Assembly (NCBI GenBank): GCA_003116975.1
Contig: BGKB01000096.1
Coordinates: forward strand, 209,760 to 273,759
DNA from: Aurantiochytrium sp. KH105
Taxonomy: Eukaryota > Sar > Bigyra > Thraustochytrida > Thraustochytriidae
Direction of reading: 5' to 3'
DNA length: 64,000 nt
The notes below the pieces were generated by a model. It ran no database searches, had not been told where the DNA came from, and saw nothing but the letters and a program-made list of their open reading frames with translations. Every line of letters begins with the position of its first letter. The stretch's first letter is position 1. Made by a program: the position numbers and the translations under genes. Positions 21,754-30,671 of this stretch are shown one piece after another.

Positions 21754-24700
21754 ATGGATAACCGCGATGAACCGATTCCGGTGGCAAAACTCAAGGCGGC
21801 CAAGTCGAGCGCTGAAGATCTCGCGCATAGCCTGATCCCGGAGACGCTCGACAAGTGCACGGCACCGGAACCTGACGTGGAGGATGGACTCACGCAAGAC
21901 GAAAAGTTCTTGGCCATTAGCCGTCTCGAAGTGTCCGGCCGCACGCGATCGTCCAAGGAAGCACAAACCCGGGAAATTTATCGTTTCGAGGGCGAAAACG
22001 CGGCGGCATCGGGCGAGGCAGAAGGCGCAACGGGGGCGTCGAGCAACGGGCCAAAGTCCAAGTCACCCGTGCTGACCTTGCGGTACGGCTGGGTGTGCCA
22101 GTGCGGCTTTTACCCCGAGGATCTGAGCAAAAAGAACCAGGACAACCTCTTGGTGGCACCAGACTTGGGACCCAAGTACCCTGATTTGAGTCTTTTCGGC
22201 GTCTTTGACGGTCATGGGCGCTACGGCACAGAATGCAGCACATATGCCGTCGACAAATTCAGCAAATGCATGCTGCATCACAAGCAGCTACGCTCGGCTC
22301 CCGAAACCGCTTTTGAAGACTCGTTGATCAAGGTGAACAAGGAGATGCACAAGCAAAAGCGCAAGCGCAAAGGCCCCACCTTTTTTGATGACACGCTCGC
22401 AGGGACAACATGCATCTCTGCCCTCTTTGTAGAGGATGATGTGATTGTGGCCAATGTGGGTGACTCTCGGGCGATCCTTGCGTCTGACATGGGTGGGGGA
22501 CGCATCATGGCGCAGCCGCTCAGCGCCGATCAGACGCCGTACCGCGCGGACGAGCGCGATCGATGCAGACAGGCCGGCGCGGTCGTCATGACCATGGACC
22601 AGCTCGAGGGCTACAAGCCCTATGATCCGAGTGTCGAGGAATGGGGCGACGAGGAGGACGACGGCGGCGATCCACCCCGCCTGTGGCTTCCCAACAAGGG
22701 GTGCCCCGGCGTTGCTTTTACGCGGAGTCTTGGCGACGAGATGGCCGAGTCGATTGGGTGCTGCCCAAACCCGGAAGTCCTTCGCCGGAAATTGACGCCG
22801 CACGACCGCTTTATTGTCATCGCCAGTGACGGCGTCTTTGAGTTCCTTTCGTCGCAGACCGTGGTGGACATGGTTGCTAAGTTCGACGACCCCTATGAGG
22901 CAGCGCGCGCTCTTGTGACTGAGTCGTACAAGTTGTGGCTGCACTACGAAGTGCGCACCGATGACATTACGGCCATTGTCATTTTCACGGAGCACCACGA
23001 GGCTGCCAAGGTGGGCTTGAATAACTTAACCCCCGGACGCAGCCCAGAAATGGGCATGACCTTGTCGGCTACGGGCTCCTTTCGCAGCTACGACGCCCTC
23101 CTGGCAATGGAGAAGCAGAATCGTCCTGTGCGGCGCGAAATGTCGCGCACGAAGCGCGCGCTCATCGAGGCATCGACCGTCTTTGAAGAAGAGGAGGAAG
23201 ACGATGATGACGCCGAGTCTGAGCGGCCGCCCAAGTCTGCCGAGGAGATTGAGGAGATCAAAATGGCAATTTCGACCAACTTTTTGTTCCAGCACCTCAA
23301 CCCGATGCAGCTCGATGAGGTTCTGGCAGCCTTTGAGTCAAAGCCCGTCAAGGCGGGGGAGACGATCATTTCGCAAGGCGAGCACGGTGACAACTTTTAC
23401 GTGGTTGGATCCGGCGAATACGACTGTTTTCTCAAGCAAGAAGGTTCCGAGGAACAGCGCAAGGTGCACACATATGTCTCGCGCGCCGGCAGTGTGGGTA
23501 ACCCTTCCTTTGGTGAGCTCGCACTCATGTATTCCAAGCCTCGTGCGGCCTCGGTGGTGGCCAAGACAGACGGCCAGCTCTGGGCTCTGGGTCGCAAGAC
23601 GTTCCGGCGTGTCCTGATCAAGCGCCCGAACAAGGAACTGATTCGCGTCCTTCGCACGGTCAAGATTTTGGAGACCTTGGGCAAGGGCCAGCTCCAGCGT
23701 CTTGCGGATCAAGTGTCGGAAGTCTCGTACAACGATGGCGAGACCATCATCAAGCAGGGCGACATGGGCGACACAATGTACATTGTCAAGGAAGGCGGGG
23801 TGCGATGTCTGATCTCCGAAGAGACAGATCCGGCCAAGATTGATCCGTCCAAGGGCAAGGAGGTGATGCGGCTCGAGGCAGGTAGCTACTTTGGCGAACG
23901 CTCATTGCTCAATGCCGAGCCCCGTGCCGCGAGTGTGCTCTCGGTGGGCAAGACCATTTGCTTTTACATTAGCAAAAATTCGTTCGAGCAGGTGCTCGGT
24001 CCCCTGGGGGACATCATTGCGCGCCATGCGCGAAAGCGCGAGCTCGAGAGTCTGGCAGCGGCGGATATGCCCATTCGCTGTGCCGCGGCCGGCGTCCCCT
24101 TTGACGTTCCGCTCGAGGGCGTCACGCCCAAAGCCGTGATTCACACTTCGGACACAATTCGCTACCGCGTCGTCAACGTCCGCGGCGCGGAGTCCCCGTG
24201 CACGCTGAAATCCTTTGATCGCAAGGCCGTGATGGCTGCGAAAACGGAGAACATGCCACTTCGCGACCGCGCGCTCCTACCCATTGCTGCTGTCGAGGAG
24301 CTGCCCTCGCTCATTGCTGATACTTCGCGTCGGAGCCACGATGGTGCGTCGCAAGGTATTTCGCGTGGCCTCAGCAACCTTGGCCGCTCCGGCGCGGGTG
24401 GAAGCGCCTCGGTCAATGTGTACGAGCCGATTTTCCCCATTCTCAAGACATTTGTAGGCCACGATGGCCTGCACGTGGCTCTTGCGGGCGTTGCTTGCGG
24501 TACGCTGCACGACTTCATGGCGGAGCCCCTTGAGGAGGATGTGGTTCGTTTTGTGGCTGCTAATATTGTCGTCATTTTGGATCGTCTGCACGAGCGCAAT
24601 ATTCTCGCTCGTTCGATCAATCCGCAAACGCTCATGCTCAACTCGCAAGGCTACGTTTCTCTGGCAGATCTTGGTTGCGGAAAGTACATGGAAGATACGA

Positions 24701-25176
24701 GTATTCGCACCTTTACCATGTGCGGAGATCCAGGCTATGTTGCTCCTGAGCAGGTGCTCAACGCGGGCCACGGCCTGGAGGTTGACTTTTGGGCCCTGGG
24801 CATTCTCACCTATGAAATGCTCACATCAAAGTTGCCCTTTAACGAGACGGACCTCTTTTCGCAGATCACGAACTTTGACCCGAACTCGCTCGACTTGCCC
24901 AAAGAGCTCTCCAAGGAGGCTCGTGACTTTCTTCACGATCTTCTTCAGCCCTCGCCGGATCGCCGCCTTTCGAACCTCGAGGACACGCGTCAGCACCCGT
25001 TTCTGGCCAAGGTTGATTTCGACGCCATTTGCACTGGAACCTTTCCCTCGCCGCTTCACGAGGCTGCGCAGAACGCCCTGCAGGAAATTTTGACCACGCC
25101 TACTCCGCGTGAGGAGGCCATTGACTCGGGAACTCTTGAGAAGATCCCCATCTCTGCATGGTTCAAGAACTTTTGA
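21754..25176 (+). CDS. PP2C phosphatase - two cyclic-nucleotide-binding domains - AGC kinase-like fusion (1140 aa)
   Basis: ATG at 21754, single exon. The PP2C phosphatase covers about 100-420 and keeps its metal-binding motifs: VFDGHG, VANVGDSRA, FTRSLGDE, ASDGVFEF and RTDDITAIV. CNB1 (about 505-625) and CNB2 (about 630-755) follow, with phosphate-binding cassettes FGELALMYSKPRAAS (from 586) and FGERSLLNAEPRAAS (from 713). Both have Ala where cGMP-specific PKG sites usually have Thr. The kinase-like region (about 800-1090) keeps K819 and CGDPGYVAPEQV, but the catalytic loop reads ARSINPQT (952-959) instead of (Y/H)RDLKPEN, and DFG is DLG (972-974). No Gly-rich loop is evident. The same fusion order is known from plant and algal PP2C-PKG proteins. 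It probably acts as a cyclic-nucleotide-controlled phosphatase; kinase activity is doubtful. Confidence 0.9.
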   Translation: MDNRDEPIPVAKLKAAKSSAEDLAHSLIPETLDKCTAPEPDVEDGLTQDEKFLAISRLEVSGRTRSSKEAQTREIYRFEGENAAASGEAEGATGASSNGPKSKSPVLTLRYGWVCQCGFYPEDLSKKNQDNLLVAPDLGPKYPDLSLFGVFDGHGRYGTECSTYAVDKFSKCMLHHKQLRSAPETAFEDSLIKVNKEMHKQKRKRKGPTFFDDTLAGTTCISALFVEDDVIVANVGDSRAILASDMGGGRIMAQPLSADQTPYRADERDRCRQAGAVVMTMDQLEGYKPYDPSVEEWGDEEDDGGDPPRLWLPNKGCPGVAFTRSLGDEMAESIGCCPNPEVLRRKLTPHDRFIVIASDGVFEFLSSQTVVDMVAKFDDPYEAARALVTESYKLWLHYEVRTDDITAIVIFTEHHEAAKVGLNNLTPGRSPEMGMTLSATGSFRSYDALLAMEKQNRPVRREMSRTKRALIEASTVFEEEEEDDDDAESERPPKSAEEIEEIKMAISTNFLFQHLNPMQLDEVLAAFESKPVKAGETIISQGEHGDNFYVVGSGEYDCFLKQEGSEEQRKVHTYVSRAGSVGNPSFGELALMYSKPRAASVVAKTDGQLWALGRKTFRRVLIKRPNKELIRVLRTVKILETLGKGQLQRLADQVSEVSYNDGETIIKQGDMGDTMYIVKEGGVRCLISEETDPAKIDPSKGKEVMRLEAGSYFGERSLLNAEPRAASVLSVGKTICFYISKNSFEQVLGPLGDIIARHARKRELESLAAADMPIRCAAAGVPFDVPLEGVTPKAVIHTSDTIRYRVVNVRGAESPCTLKSFDRKAVMAAKTENMPLRDRALLPIAAVEELPSLIADTSRRSHDGASQGISRGLSNLGRSGAGGSASVNVYEPIFPILKTFVGHDGLHVALAGVACGTLHDFMAEPLEEDVVRFVAANIVVILDRLHERNILARSINPQTLMLNSQGYVSLADLGCGKYMEDTSIRTFTMCGDPGYVAPEQVLNAGHGLEVDFWALGILTYEMLTSKLPFNETDLFSQITNFDPNSLDLPKELSKEARDFLHDLLQPSPDRRLSNLEDTRQHPFLAKVDFDAICTGTFPSPLHEAAQNALQEILTTPTPREEAIDSGTLEKIPISAWFKNF

Positions 25177-25679
25177 GAGAGAAAAAGGAAAAGAAAAAGA
25201 AGAGCAGAAACAAAGCACCGAGCATTGTGAAGGCATGTGTCGTATCACATGATCGCCATGCCGCCCTTCGTCAGCATTATCAGTCAGCATGCGTCATCAT
25301 CGTCAACGTCATGGCATGAATGTGTAATCTTTCTTGTGGTTGTCGCCAAATAAGTATCATCATCAAGATCATTATCTTTTAAAACCTCGATTGCTTTGGT
25401 GCAAACCTGCACAGCTTGGTTTCGTGGTTGCCATTGCACGCAAGTCACCTATGCTGTATACGATATGGACTGAGCTGAGTGACGATTTGCAGAGAAACCT
25501 TACTGTTAGTGTGGCCGCATTTATCTCCAGCACCAGCTATCTGGCTGTAGACAATCCTAGGTGGTTGCATTTACTTGCAGCACCGACCACGTGTAGAGAA
25601 GCCTTGTTATTGATTTCACTTGCATCTGTAGGGACGGACACCGTGGTGGCTGCTTTCTGGTTGCTGTTTTCTTGCAGCA
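25177..25679. other. 3' flank of the PP2C-kinase gene
   Basis: About 500 bases with A-rich 3' UTR-like sequence at the start (25177-25230). The open frames that run on into the minisatellite have no recognisable protein. Confidence 0.4.
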
Positions 25680-25987
25680 CCTTTGCAATCGCTTTGACCT
25701 TGGCGGTTGCTTTGACCTTTGCGGTTGCTTTGACCTTTGCGGTTGCTTTGACCTTTGCAATCGCTTTGACCTTGGCGGTTGCTTTGACCTTTGCGGTTGC
25801 TTTGGCCTTTGCGGTTGCTTTGACCTTTGTGGTTACTTTGACCTTTGCAATCGCTTTGACCTTGGCGGTTGCTTTGACCTTTGTGGTTACTTTGACCTTT
25901 GCAATCGCTTTGACCTTGGCGGTTGCTTTGACCTTTGCAATTGCTTTGACCTTTGCGGTTGCTTTGGCCTTTGCGGTTGCTTTGACA
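25680..25987. repeat. 18-bp minisatellite, about 17 copies
   Basis: Tandem units close to GCTTTGACCTTTGCGGTT, with variants (TTGGCGGTT, TTTGTGGTTA, TTTGCAATC, TTTGGCC). The variants recur in a higher-order pattern of three to five units. GCAGCACCTTTGC occurs at both borders. As 18 is divisible by three, several frames stay open through it, but the peptides are pure repeat (for example KVKATA) and I do not call a gene. Confidence 0.88.
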
Positions 25988-26618
25988 TGCAGCACCTTTG
26001 CGGCTGATCGACCGGACACCACACACCCGGGGGACTGGCTCGTGCCATTGTTCTCCGGGTGCTACGAGTCGCCACCACCGTGCCGGAGAGAACGCGCTCC
26101 CTCCTTCCTGTCCGCGCGTGCCGAAAGTGTCCGGAACCCGCGGCGGTAGTTTTTCCGTTTCCCCGCGTTCGCTTTGTTACGTAGGGGCTGTGACGAGAAC
26201 GCACCGGGGAAACCGGGGGAAACTTTTGAATTTTAAACGTTTGAACGGGGAATGCAGGGAAACGAGCCGCGAGTGCGCTCTCGCTCGCCGCTCTCGCCGC
26301 GAGAGCAGACCAGAATCGCGGGAGCGGAGAAAGGCGACGATACGACATCCCAGCCAGCCGCGCGCTGCTTTGCGGAGAGACACGCAGCGGCGCCGCGCTA
26401 GCTCGCAGACTCGCAGACGCTCGCGGGCACGCAGACGCTCGCTCGCGCGTCGAGACGCTCGCTCGCTCGCTCGCCCGCCAGCCCGCCCGCCCACCAGCCA
26501 CGGCGCGAGGAGGAGAGACTGGGGCCGAAGCGAGATTGGGAACCGCAGGAAAGGATTGAGAGCGCTCGTGAAAGGACTTGCGAACTTTCTGAAGAAAGTT
26601 CGGGTCCCGCGGAGAAGA
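25988..26618. promoter_or_regulatory. Upstream region of the unrecognised 558-aa gene
   Basis: 631 bases, very GC-rich in the second half, with a CGCT/GCTCG run at 26425-26475 and CCCGCC repeats. The downstream frame stays open across it without ATG-supported homology, so I treat it as promoter and 5' UTR. Confidence 0.4.
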
Positions 26619-28295
26619 ATGACGACGGCGCGGAGCATGGCGCGAGTGGAGATTGTGGCGCAGCCGGAGGCGGTCTTTTGCAACGCGGAAGGCCCCATCG
26701 CAACGTACCTGCTCCGAGTGGCGTTTGTACTTCGGTGCCGGAGCCTGGAAGCGCTCGAGTCGCTGGGGAAGGTGAAACTGAAGTTTGGTCTGTGCGCCGA
26801 AGGTTCGCGCGAAACATTCGATAAGTTCCTGGACCTGCGCCCCGAAAAGTCGACGATGGAGCTGTCCAAGGAAAATATGAGCGGACAAGTATTTTTTCGC
26901 GTGCAAGGCATTTGCTCCAAGCACCTGAAGCAGGCCAGGTTCAAGCTTGTTATTCGCTCGCGATGCTCACACGTGGCGGGAACCACGTCTGCGTATTTCC
27001 TCGTACTGACAAAACGCAGGCTTTTGCGCAAGGTGCATCGCGATATTGAGCGCGTACGACGCAGAGAGGTTCATCGTGTCATAGATGGCTTTTTGCAGGT
27101 GTTCACGCCCAAACTCTTGTCATCGGCTTGCCTCGGAGCGTACATGACTCCATTTCTGAAAGTCTGTGGCATTTCTGAGAACGAGGCGCCCGATCATGGG
27201 TATCCCATGCTGGACCAGCAACCGCAGTTCCTTGGTCCGCTCGAAGAACCTCGTTGGTTCAGGCGTGCTGGGGCTGAGACGATGGTCAAGTTGGAGAGCA
27301 CGCCGCTGGCACCAGTTAAGCAAGCGAATCAAACGTGCGCCAGGCTGGGCGCTCACAACGCTCGCAAGCGAAGCGCCCCGCTCTCGTCTTGCGTTTCTCG
27401 TAAGCAACGCAAGACATCAAAAGGACCAATGACGAAGCTGACCGACGTGAAACGCGAAGCTTCGAGCGAGAAGGATGCGGCGCGTAATGCACCGACGGAC
27501 TCGCCGCGTTCCAAGTATATTATTCGCAATCACTGTGTGACGCCCTCTCCGCCCCCCGCGTCTCCGTCCTCGTCATCCTCATTGGCAGCGGCCGCGAGCG
27601 TGCGAGGCGCTACCGCTTCATCCTCGTCGTGCTCGACATTTGTCTCTGCCAAGCAGCTCTTTGTCTCGAATCCGACGCAGCCGCCGTCGCAGCTCTTTGG
27701 CTTTGACGACACTTTCGGGATGCACGATGATATCCCAGGAGACGCCTTTGTGCTGATGGATGCTCCCTGCACAGAGAATGACAAAGACTACGACACGGAC
27801 TCGCAGGCTTCGTGCGTGCCCGAAAACGAGATCACAAGCGGCAATGCAGACGCCGACTTTTTCCACGTAAGTGCCCTGGCAGACAAGCACTGGCAAGAAG
27901 ACGCGAGCCTTGGCAAAGATGAAGGTCGCAACAGTACCATTTTGAAACGACTCAATTCGCTTGCTAGCGAGGGTCGCTCTCCGCCCTTGGAACTAAATGC
28001 TGCAGCTTGGAGCAAGAATATGTCTATATCTGATGAAGCGACGAGAACGACAAAGAAGGTCGAGACCGCTGGCCAATGCGGCAGGAAAATCGAAGAACTC
28101 AAGCGAGCGGACTCTCTCGCGAGCTACTTTGACTTGAGCTCGTGGCGGCGTGCTTCTTTTTCGAGCCATCGGAGTCTTACGGCACTGCCCGAGTCTGGCA
28201 TGGATAACTTTGAACCTCTGCGTCTGGACCAAGTTTGGAGTACGTCAGAGCGCGGGTCACATGAGGGCAATGACCTTGCGGACTTTATCATTTGA
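26619..28295 (+). CDS. Unrecognised protein with possible beta-sandwich N-terminal domain (558 aa)
   Basis: I start at ATG 26619 (MTTARSMARVEIVAQPE); MARVEIV at 26637 is a second option. The frame is open far upstream through GC-rich repeats, but the composition there is not protein-like. Residues about 6-150 look folded, with alternating hydrophobic strands (VEIVAQPEAVFCN, TYLLRVAFVLRC, KVKLKFGL) and the block LKQARFKLVIRSRC...SAYFLVLTKRR, ending in a basic stretch (LLRKVHRDIERVRRRE). The strand pattern and the Lys/Arg ending resemble Ig-like DNA-binding folds, but I cannot name a family. The rest is Ser/Pro/acidic disordered sequence. A nuclear regulator is possible but unproven. Confidence 0.6.
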   Translation: MTTARSMARVEIVAQPEAVFCNAEGPIATYLLRVAFVLRCRSLEALESLGKVKLKFGLCAEGSRETFDKFLDLRPEKSTMELSKENMSGQVFFRVQGICSKHLKQARFKLVIRSRCSHVAGTTSAYFLVLTKRRLLRKVHRDIERVRRREVHRVIDGFLQVFTPKLLSSACLGAYMTPFLKVCGISENEAPDHGYPMLDQQPQFLGPLEEPRWFRRAGAETMVKLESTPLAPVKQANQTCARLGAHNARKRSAPLSSCVSRKQRKTSKGPMTKLTDVKREASSEKDAARNAPTDSPRSKYIIRNHCVTPSPPPASPSSSSSLAAAASVRGATASSSSCSTFVSAKQLFVSNPTQPPSQLFGFDDTFGMHDDIPGDAFVLMDAPCTENDKDYDTDSQASCVPENEITSGNADADFFHVSALADKHWQEDASLGKDEGRNSTILKRLNSLASEGRSPPLELNAAAWSKNMSISDEATRTTKKVETAGQCGRKIEELKRADSLASYFDLSSWRRASFSSHRSLTALPESGMDNFEPLRLDQVWSTSERGSHEGNDLADFII

Positions 28296-28699
28296 ACAAA
28301 AGATTCAAGAGACAAGGGCCAGAGAGAAAAGAAGAAAAGAAGCCTCTCTCGCATCGTTGAAGATCGAACAGAAGAATAATAATTTCAACCTCTTCATGAT
28401 TCTCTCCTTTGCCATTGATTACGAATGATCATTGTAATTCAAAACCTCCGTCTTGCCCACAACTACACTCCACAAGAGTCTATCTTCTGAGCTTTGCAAA
28501 GCAAAGCAACGCAACGCAAAGGCAAAAGGAACAACAAAATGAAAGAGCAAAGTCTCTGATAGATTGATCACCCGGTGAAAGGCTAAGATGAACATGAGGG
28601 AGCGGGGCAGTGGCAGGTCGAGCACGCAAGCGTACAGCAGACTCAGCAAACAACACATAGACAAATACAAGCGCCGCAGATAAAGATTGCCCCCAACGC
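28296..28699. other. Convergent 3' intergenic region
   Basis: 404 bases between the stops of the 558-aa gene (+) and the bHLH gene (-). A-rich with AAGCAAAGCAACGCAACGCA short repeats near 28498; presumably 3' UTRs. Confidence 0.5.
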
Positions 28700-29761
28700 T
28701 TAAAAGGAGACAGGCGGCGGAAGATCGTCAGCGGTTGTGGGCATGGGCGGCGCGAGCAAGGGCGGAGGCAAGGCGTCGTCGTTGATTTGCGCCAGCTCCT
28801 CGACCTCGTCAAAGGCCATCATTTCGTCCTTGATGGCCGTAGGGTGGTCCCAGTCCATGGGCGACATGACGTCCGGAATGTGCGAGGGGAATTCGCTCTG
28901 TGTTTGCGGATTGCTCGCCGCAGACCGATCGGCGCGCGCCTGCGCGGCAGATTCGAGCATCTCTGCGGAGGCCTCGCCGCCTTCTTCCTCGATAGCCTTG
29001 ATAACAGCCATGAGAATGGTGGCCTTATCGCGGTTCTCCTTGGGGAGGCCAACGAGGTCGGCGAGTTCCTCATAGTAATCGTTTTCTTTGCTGCGACGCG
29101 CCTTTTCGCGAACAGACTTGCGTTGACGCCGGAGAATCAAACGTTGTTTGCGGCGCGCCTCGCGCTCCTCAGGCGTGAGCTTGGTGCGGCGTGACCGCGG
29201 TTTCTTGGGAACGCGCTGCTGCAGAATGGCCTCATCTCCGAGCGGAACCGGCGGAGCATCATTCTTGGGCATGTCGCTGGCCTGCGACGACGATGCCAGC
29301 TGAGCAGCGTGCTTTGTAGGAGGCTGCGGCACTGACATTGGCATGGAGACGGCAGGGGTGGTGTTGTTGCCGTGATAGTCGAAGGAAGTGGGCGGAAGAG
29401 GAGGACGAAATGGGGCTGGAGCCGCAGAGGATGTTTGGCCGCTGCCGAGGTCGCTGCCGAACGGAGCGGAGCGCGGCAGTGCGTAGTACGTGCCAAAGAG
29501 CTCCCCCGCGGGCGGCGGCGCAGGTGCCGGTTCGGGATGAACGTTGGCTGGACCAGCACCAGCGCCCGCGGTGTCCAGGGAAAGAATATCGAGCACCGTC
29601 TCGAGGCCGTCGGGCTTGGACGCCGACGTTGTAAAGGGGGGAGAATAATCGTTTACGCCAGAGTCGAACGCGGGAAAGAGGTCGCTCGACGGCACCATGG
29701 GGCCGCGCGACTCCTCCTGGGCCGCGAGTTTATCGAAAACATCGTCGCCCAAGAAGGCCAT
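28700..29761 (-). CDS. bHLH-like transcription factor (353 aa)
   Basis: ATG at 29761 (MAFLGDDVFDKLAAQ). The first half is Pro/Ser/Ala-rich and acidic, as in activation domains. About residues 190-262 carry a strongly basic region (EREARRKQRLILRRQRKSVR), then EKARRSKENDYYEELADLVG, a short loop (LPKENR) and helix 2 (DKATILMAVIKAIEEE). The R-x-x-E-N and DKATIL-x-x-VI pattern is that of MYC/USF-like bHLH domains; the long basic stretch could also suggest a bZIP, but there is no clear leucine heptad. The acidic/Pro tail (DEVEELAQINDDALPPP) follows. Predicted nuclear DNA-binding dimer. It is the next gene, divergently placed, upstream of the dioxygenase pair; whether it regulates them is unknown. 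Confidence 0.75.
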   Translation of the reverse strand: MAFLGDDVFDKLAAQEESRGPMVPSSDLFPAFDSGVNDYSPPFTTSASKPDGLETVLDILSLDTAGAGAGPANVHPEPAPAPPPAGELFGTYYALPRSAPFGSDLGSGQTSSAAPAPFRPPLPPTSFDYHGNNTTPAVSMPMSVPQPPTKHAAQLASSSQASDMPKNDAPPVPLGDEAILQQRVPKKPRSRRTKLTPEEREARRKQRLILRRQRKSVREKARRSKENDYYEELADLVGLPKENRDKATILMAVIKAIEEEGGEASAEMLESAAQARADRSAASNPQTQSEFPSHIPDVMSPMDWDHPTAIKDEMMAFDEVEELAQINDDALPPPLLAPPMPTTADDLPPPVSF

Positions 29762-30671
29762 CTTGCACGCTCGCGTCTGCGCGGTCGATCTGTGCGCGCG
29801 CCACCGCGCGAGTCTGTGGGGGCGGGGGGGGGAGCGCGAGGTGGACCAAGGGATGCGAGAGGAGGGAAGGAGGCGAGGTAGGTGGTCTGCCGGCGCGCAG
29901 CGCCCAGGGCTCGCGGTCTCTGCGTTCGCGATGCGTCTCCGCGTGTACGTCGACGCAGTTAGGAGATCAATTGGGCGGCGCGTGCCGCTTTTTCGCTCTT
30001 TCGTAATTTACTTGTTTACGATTATTTCCTCGGTTAGTCTGTTTCAGTATCCGAGAATTGACGACAAACGCGGGTCGCCCCGACAACCTGGTCGAGGGCG
30101 AGCAGAAAGGATGGGACAGCAGCACGTAAGACGACCGCTCAGCTGTGTTGTCAAGTTCACGAGGTCCAGCATTGGCTTTTCAGAAGTTGATTACCATGGA
30201 CAATCGTTCGTTGCGCGTAGTTGGTGAGTATACACACGAGCAATCCAGCTCGTCTCCGAGTCCTCAGCGTCTGTCTGTCTCCGTTTCTGTGGACGGTCAA
30301 CCAGAGCACGCCCCTGCACGGAGACGAGACGACGCGTCCTTGGTCGGAATCCATTTTTGCTTTTTCCCCCTCCACCCGACCTTGCTCGCCATGCTCGCGC
30401 CGTCCTGCGCCGAAGAGACTCTTTCTCCCGCTTTCGGCGGCTTTCCGGGTCAAAAAGTCACGTCGGTCAAGGGGGAAGGGGAAGGGAGAAATCGTGACAC
30501 AAGTCCATTTGGACAGAGTCTGAAAGTACTAGCGCGCGAGCACCGAGTGCAAAACCAGAACGGGCGGCGCGAGCGAGGAGCTGAAAGGGGCGCGAGGAGC
30601 CGGGCGCGCGAGGACACGCTTCGTTGCCGCGTGCGCGCGTGCGAGAGAGAGAGAAGGAGAAGGAGATAGAG
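29762..30671. promoter_or_regulatory. Divergent promoter region, bHLH gene and first dioxygenase
   Basis: 910 bases. It holds a G-run near 29820-29832 and a possible upstream exon: CAG acceptor near 30182, ATG at 30196 and GTGAGT donor at 30224. If real, it would add a short N-terminus to the first dioxygenase gene, but I could not identify a matching acceptor with confidence. Confidence 0.35.

Noticed and set aside
25680-25987. CRISPR array
   Set aside because: Units are directly adjacent without unique spacers, and the DNA is eukaryotic.
25334-26149. Long plus- and minus-strand frames through the minisatellite
   Set aside because: They stay open only because the 18-base unit is a multiple of three; the peptides are pure repeat.
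30196-30223. Possible 5' exon (MDNRSLRVV) of the first dioxygenase gene
   Set aside because: A good donor and start are present, but no matching acceptor joining in frame could be fixed without transcript data.
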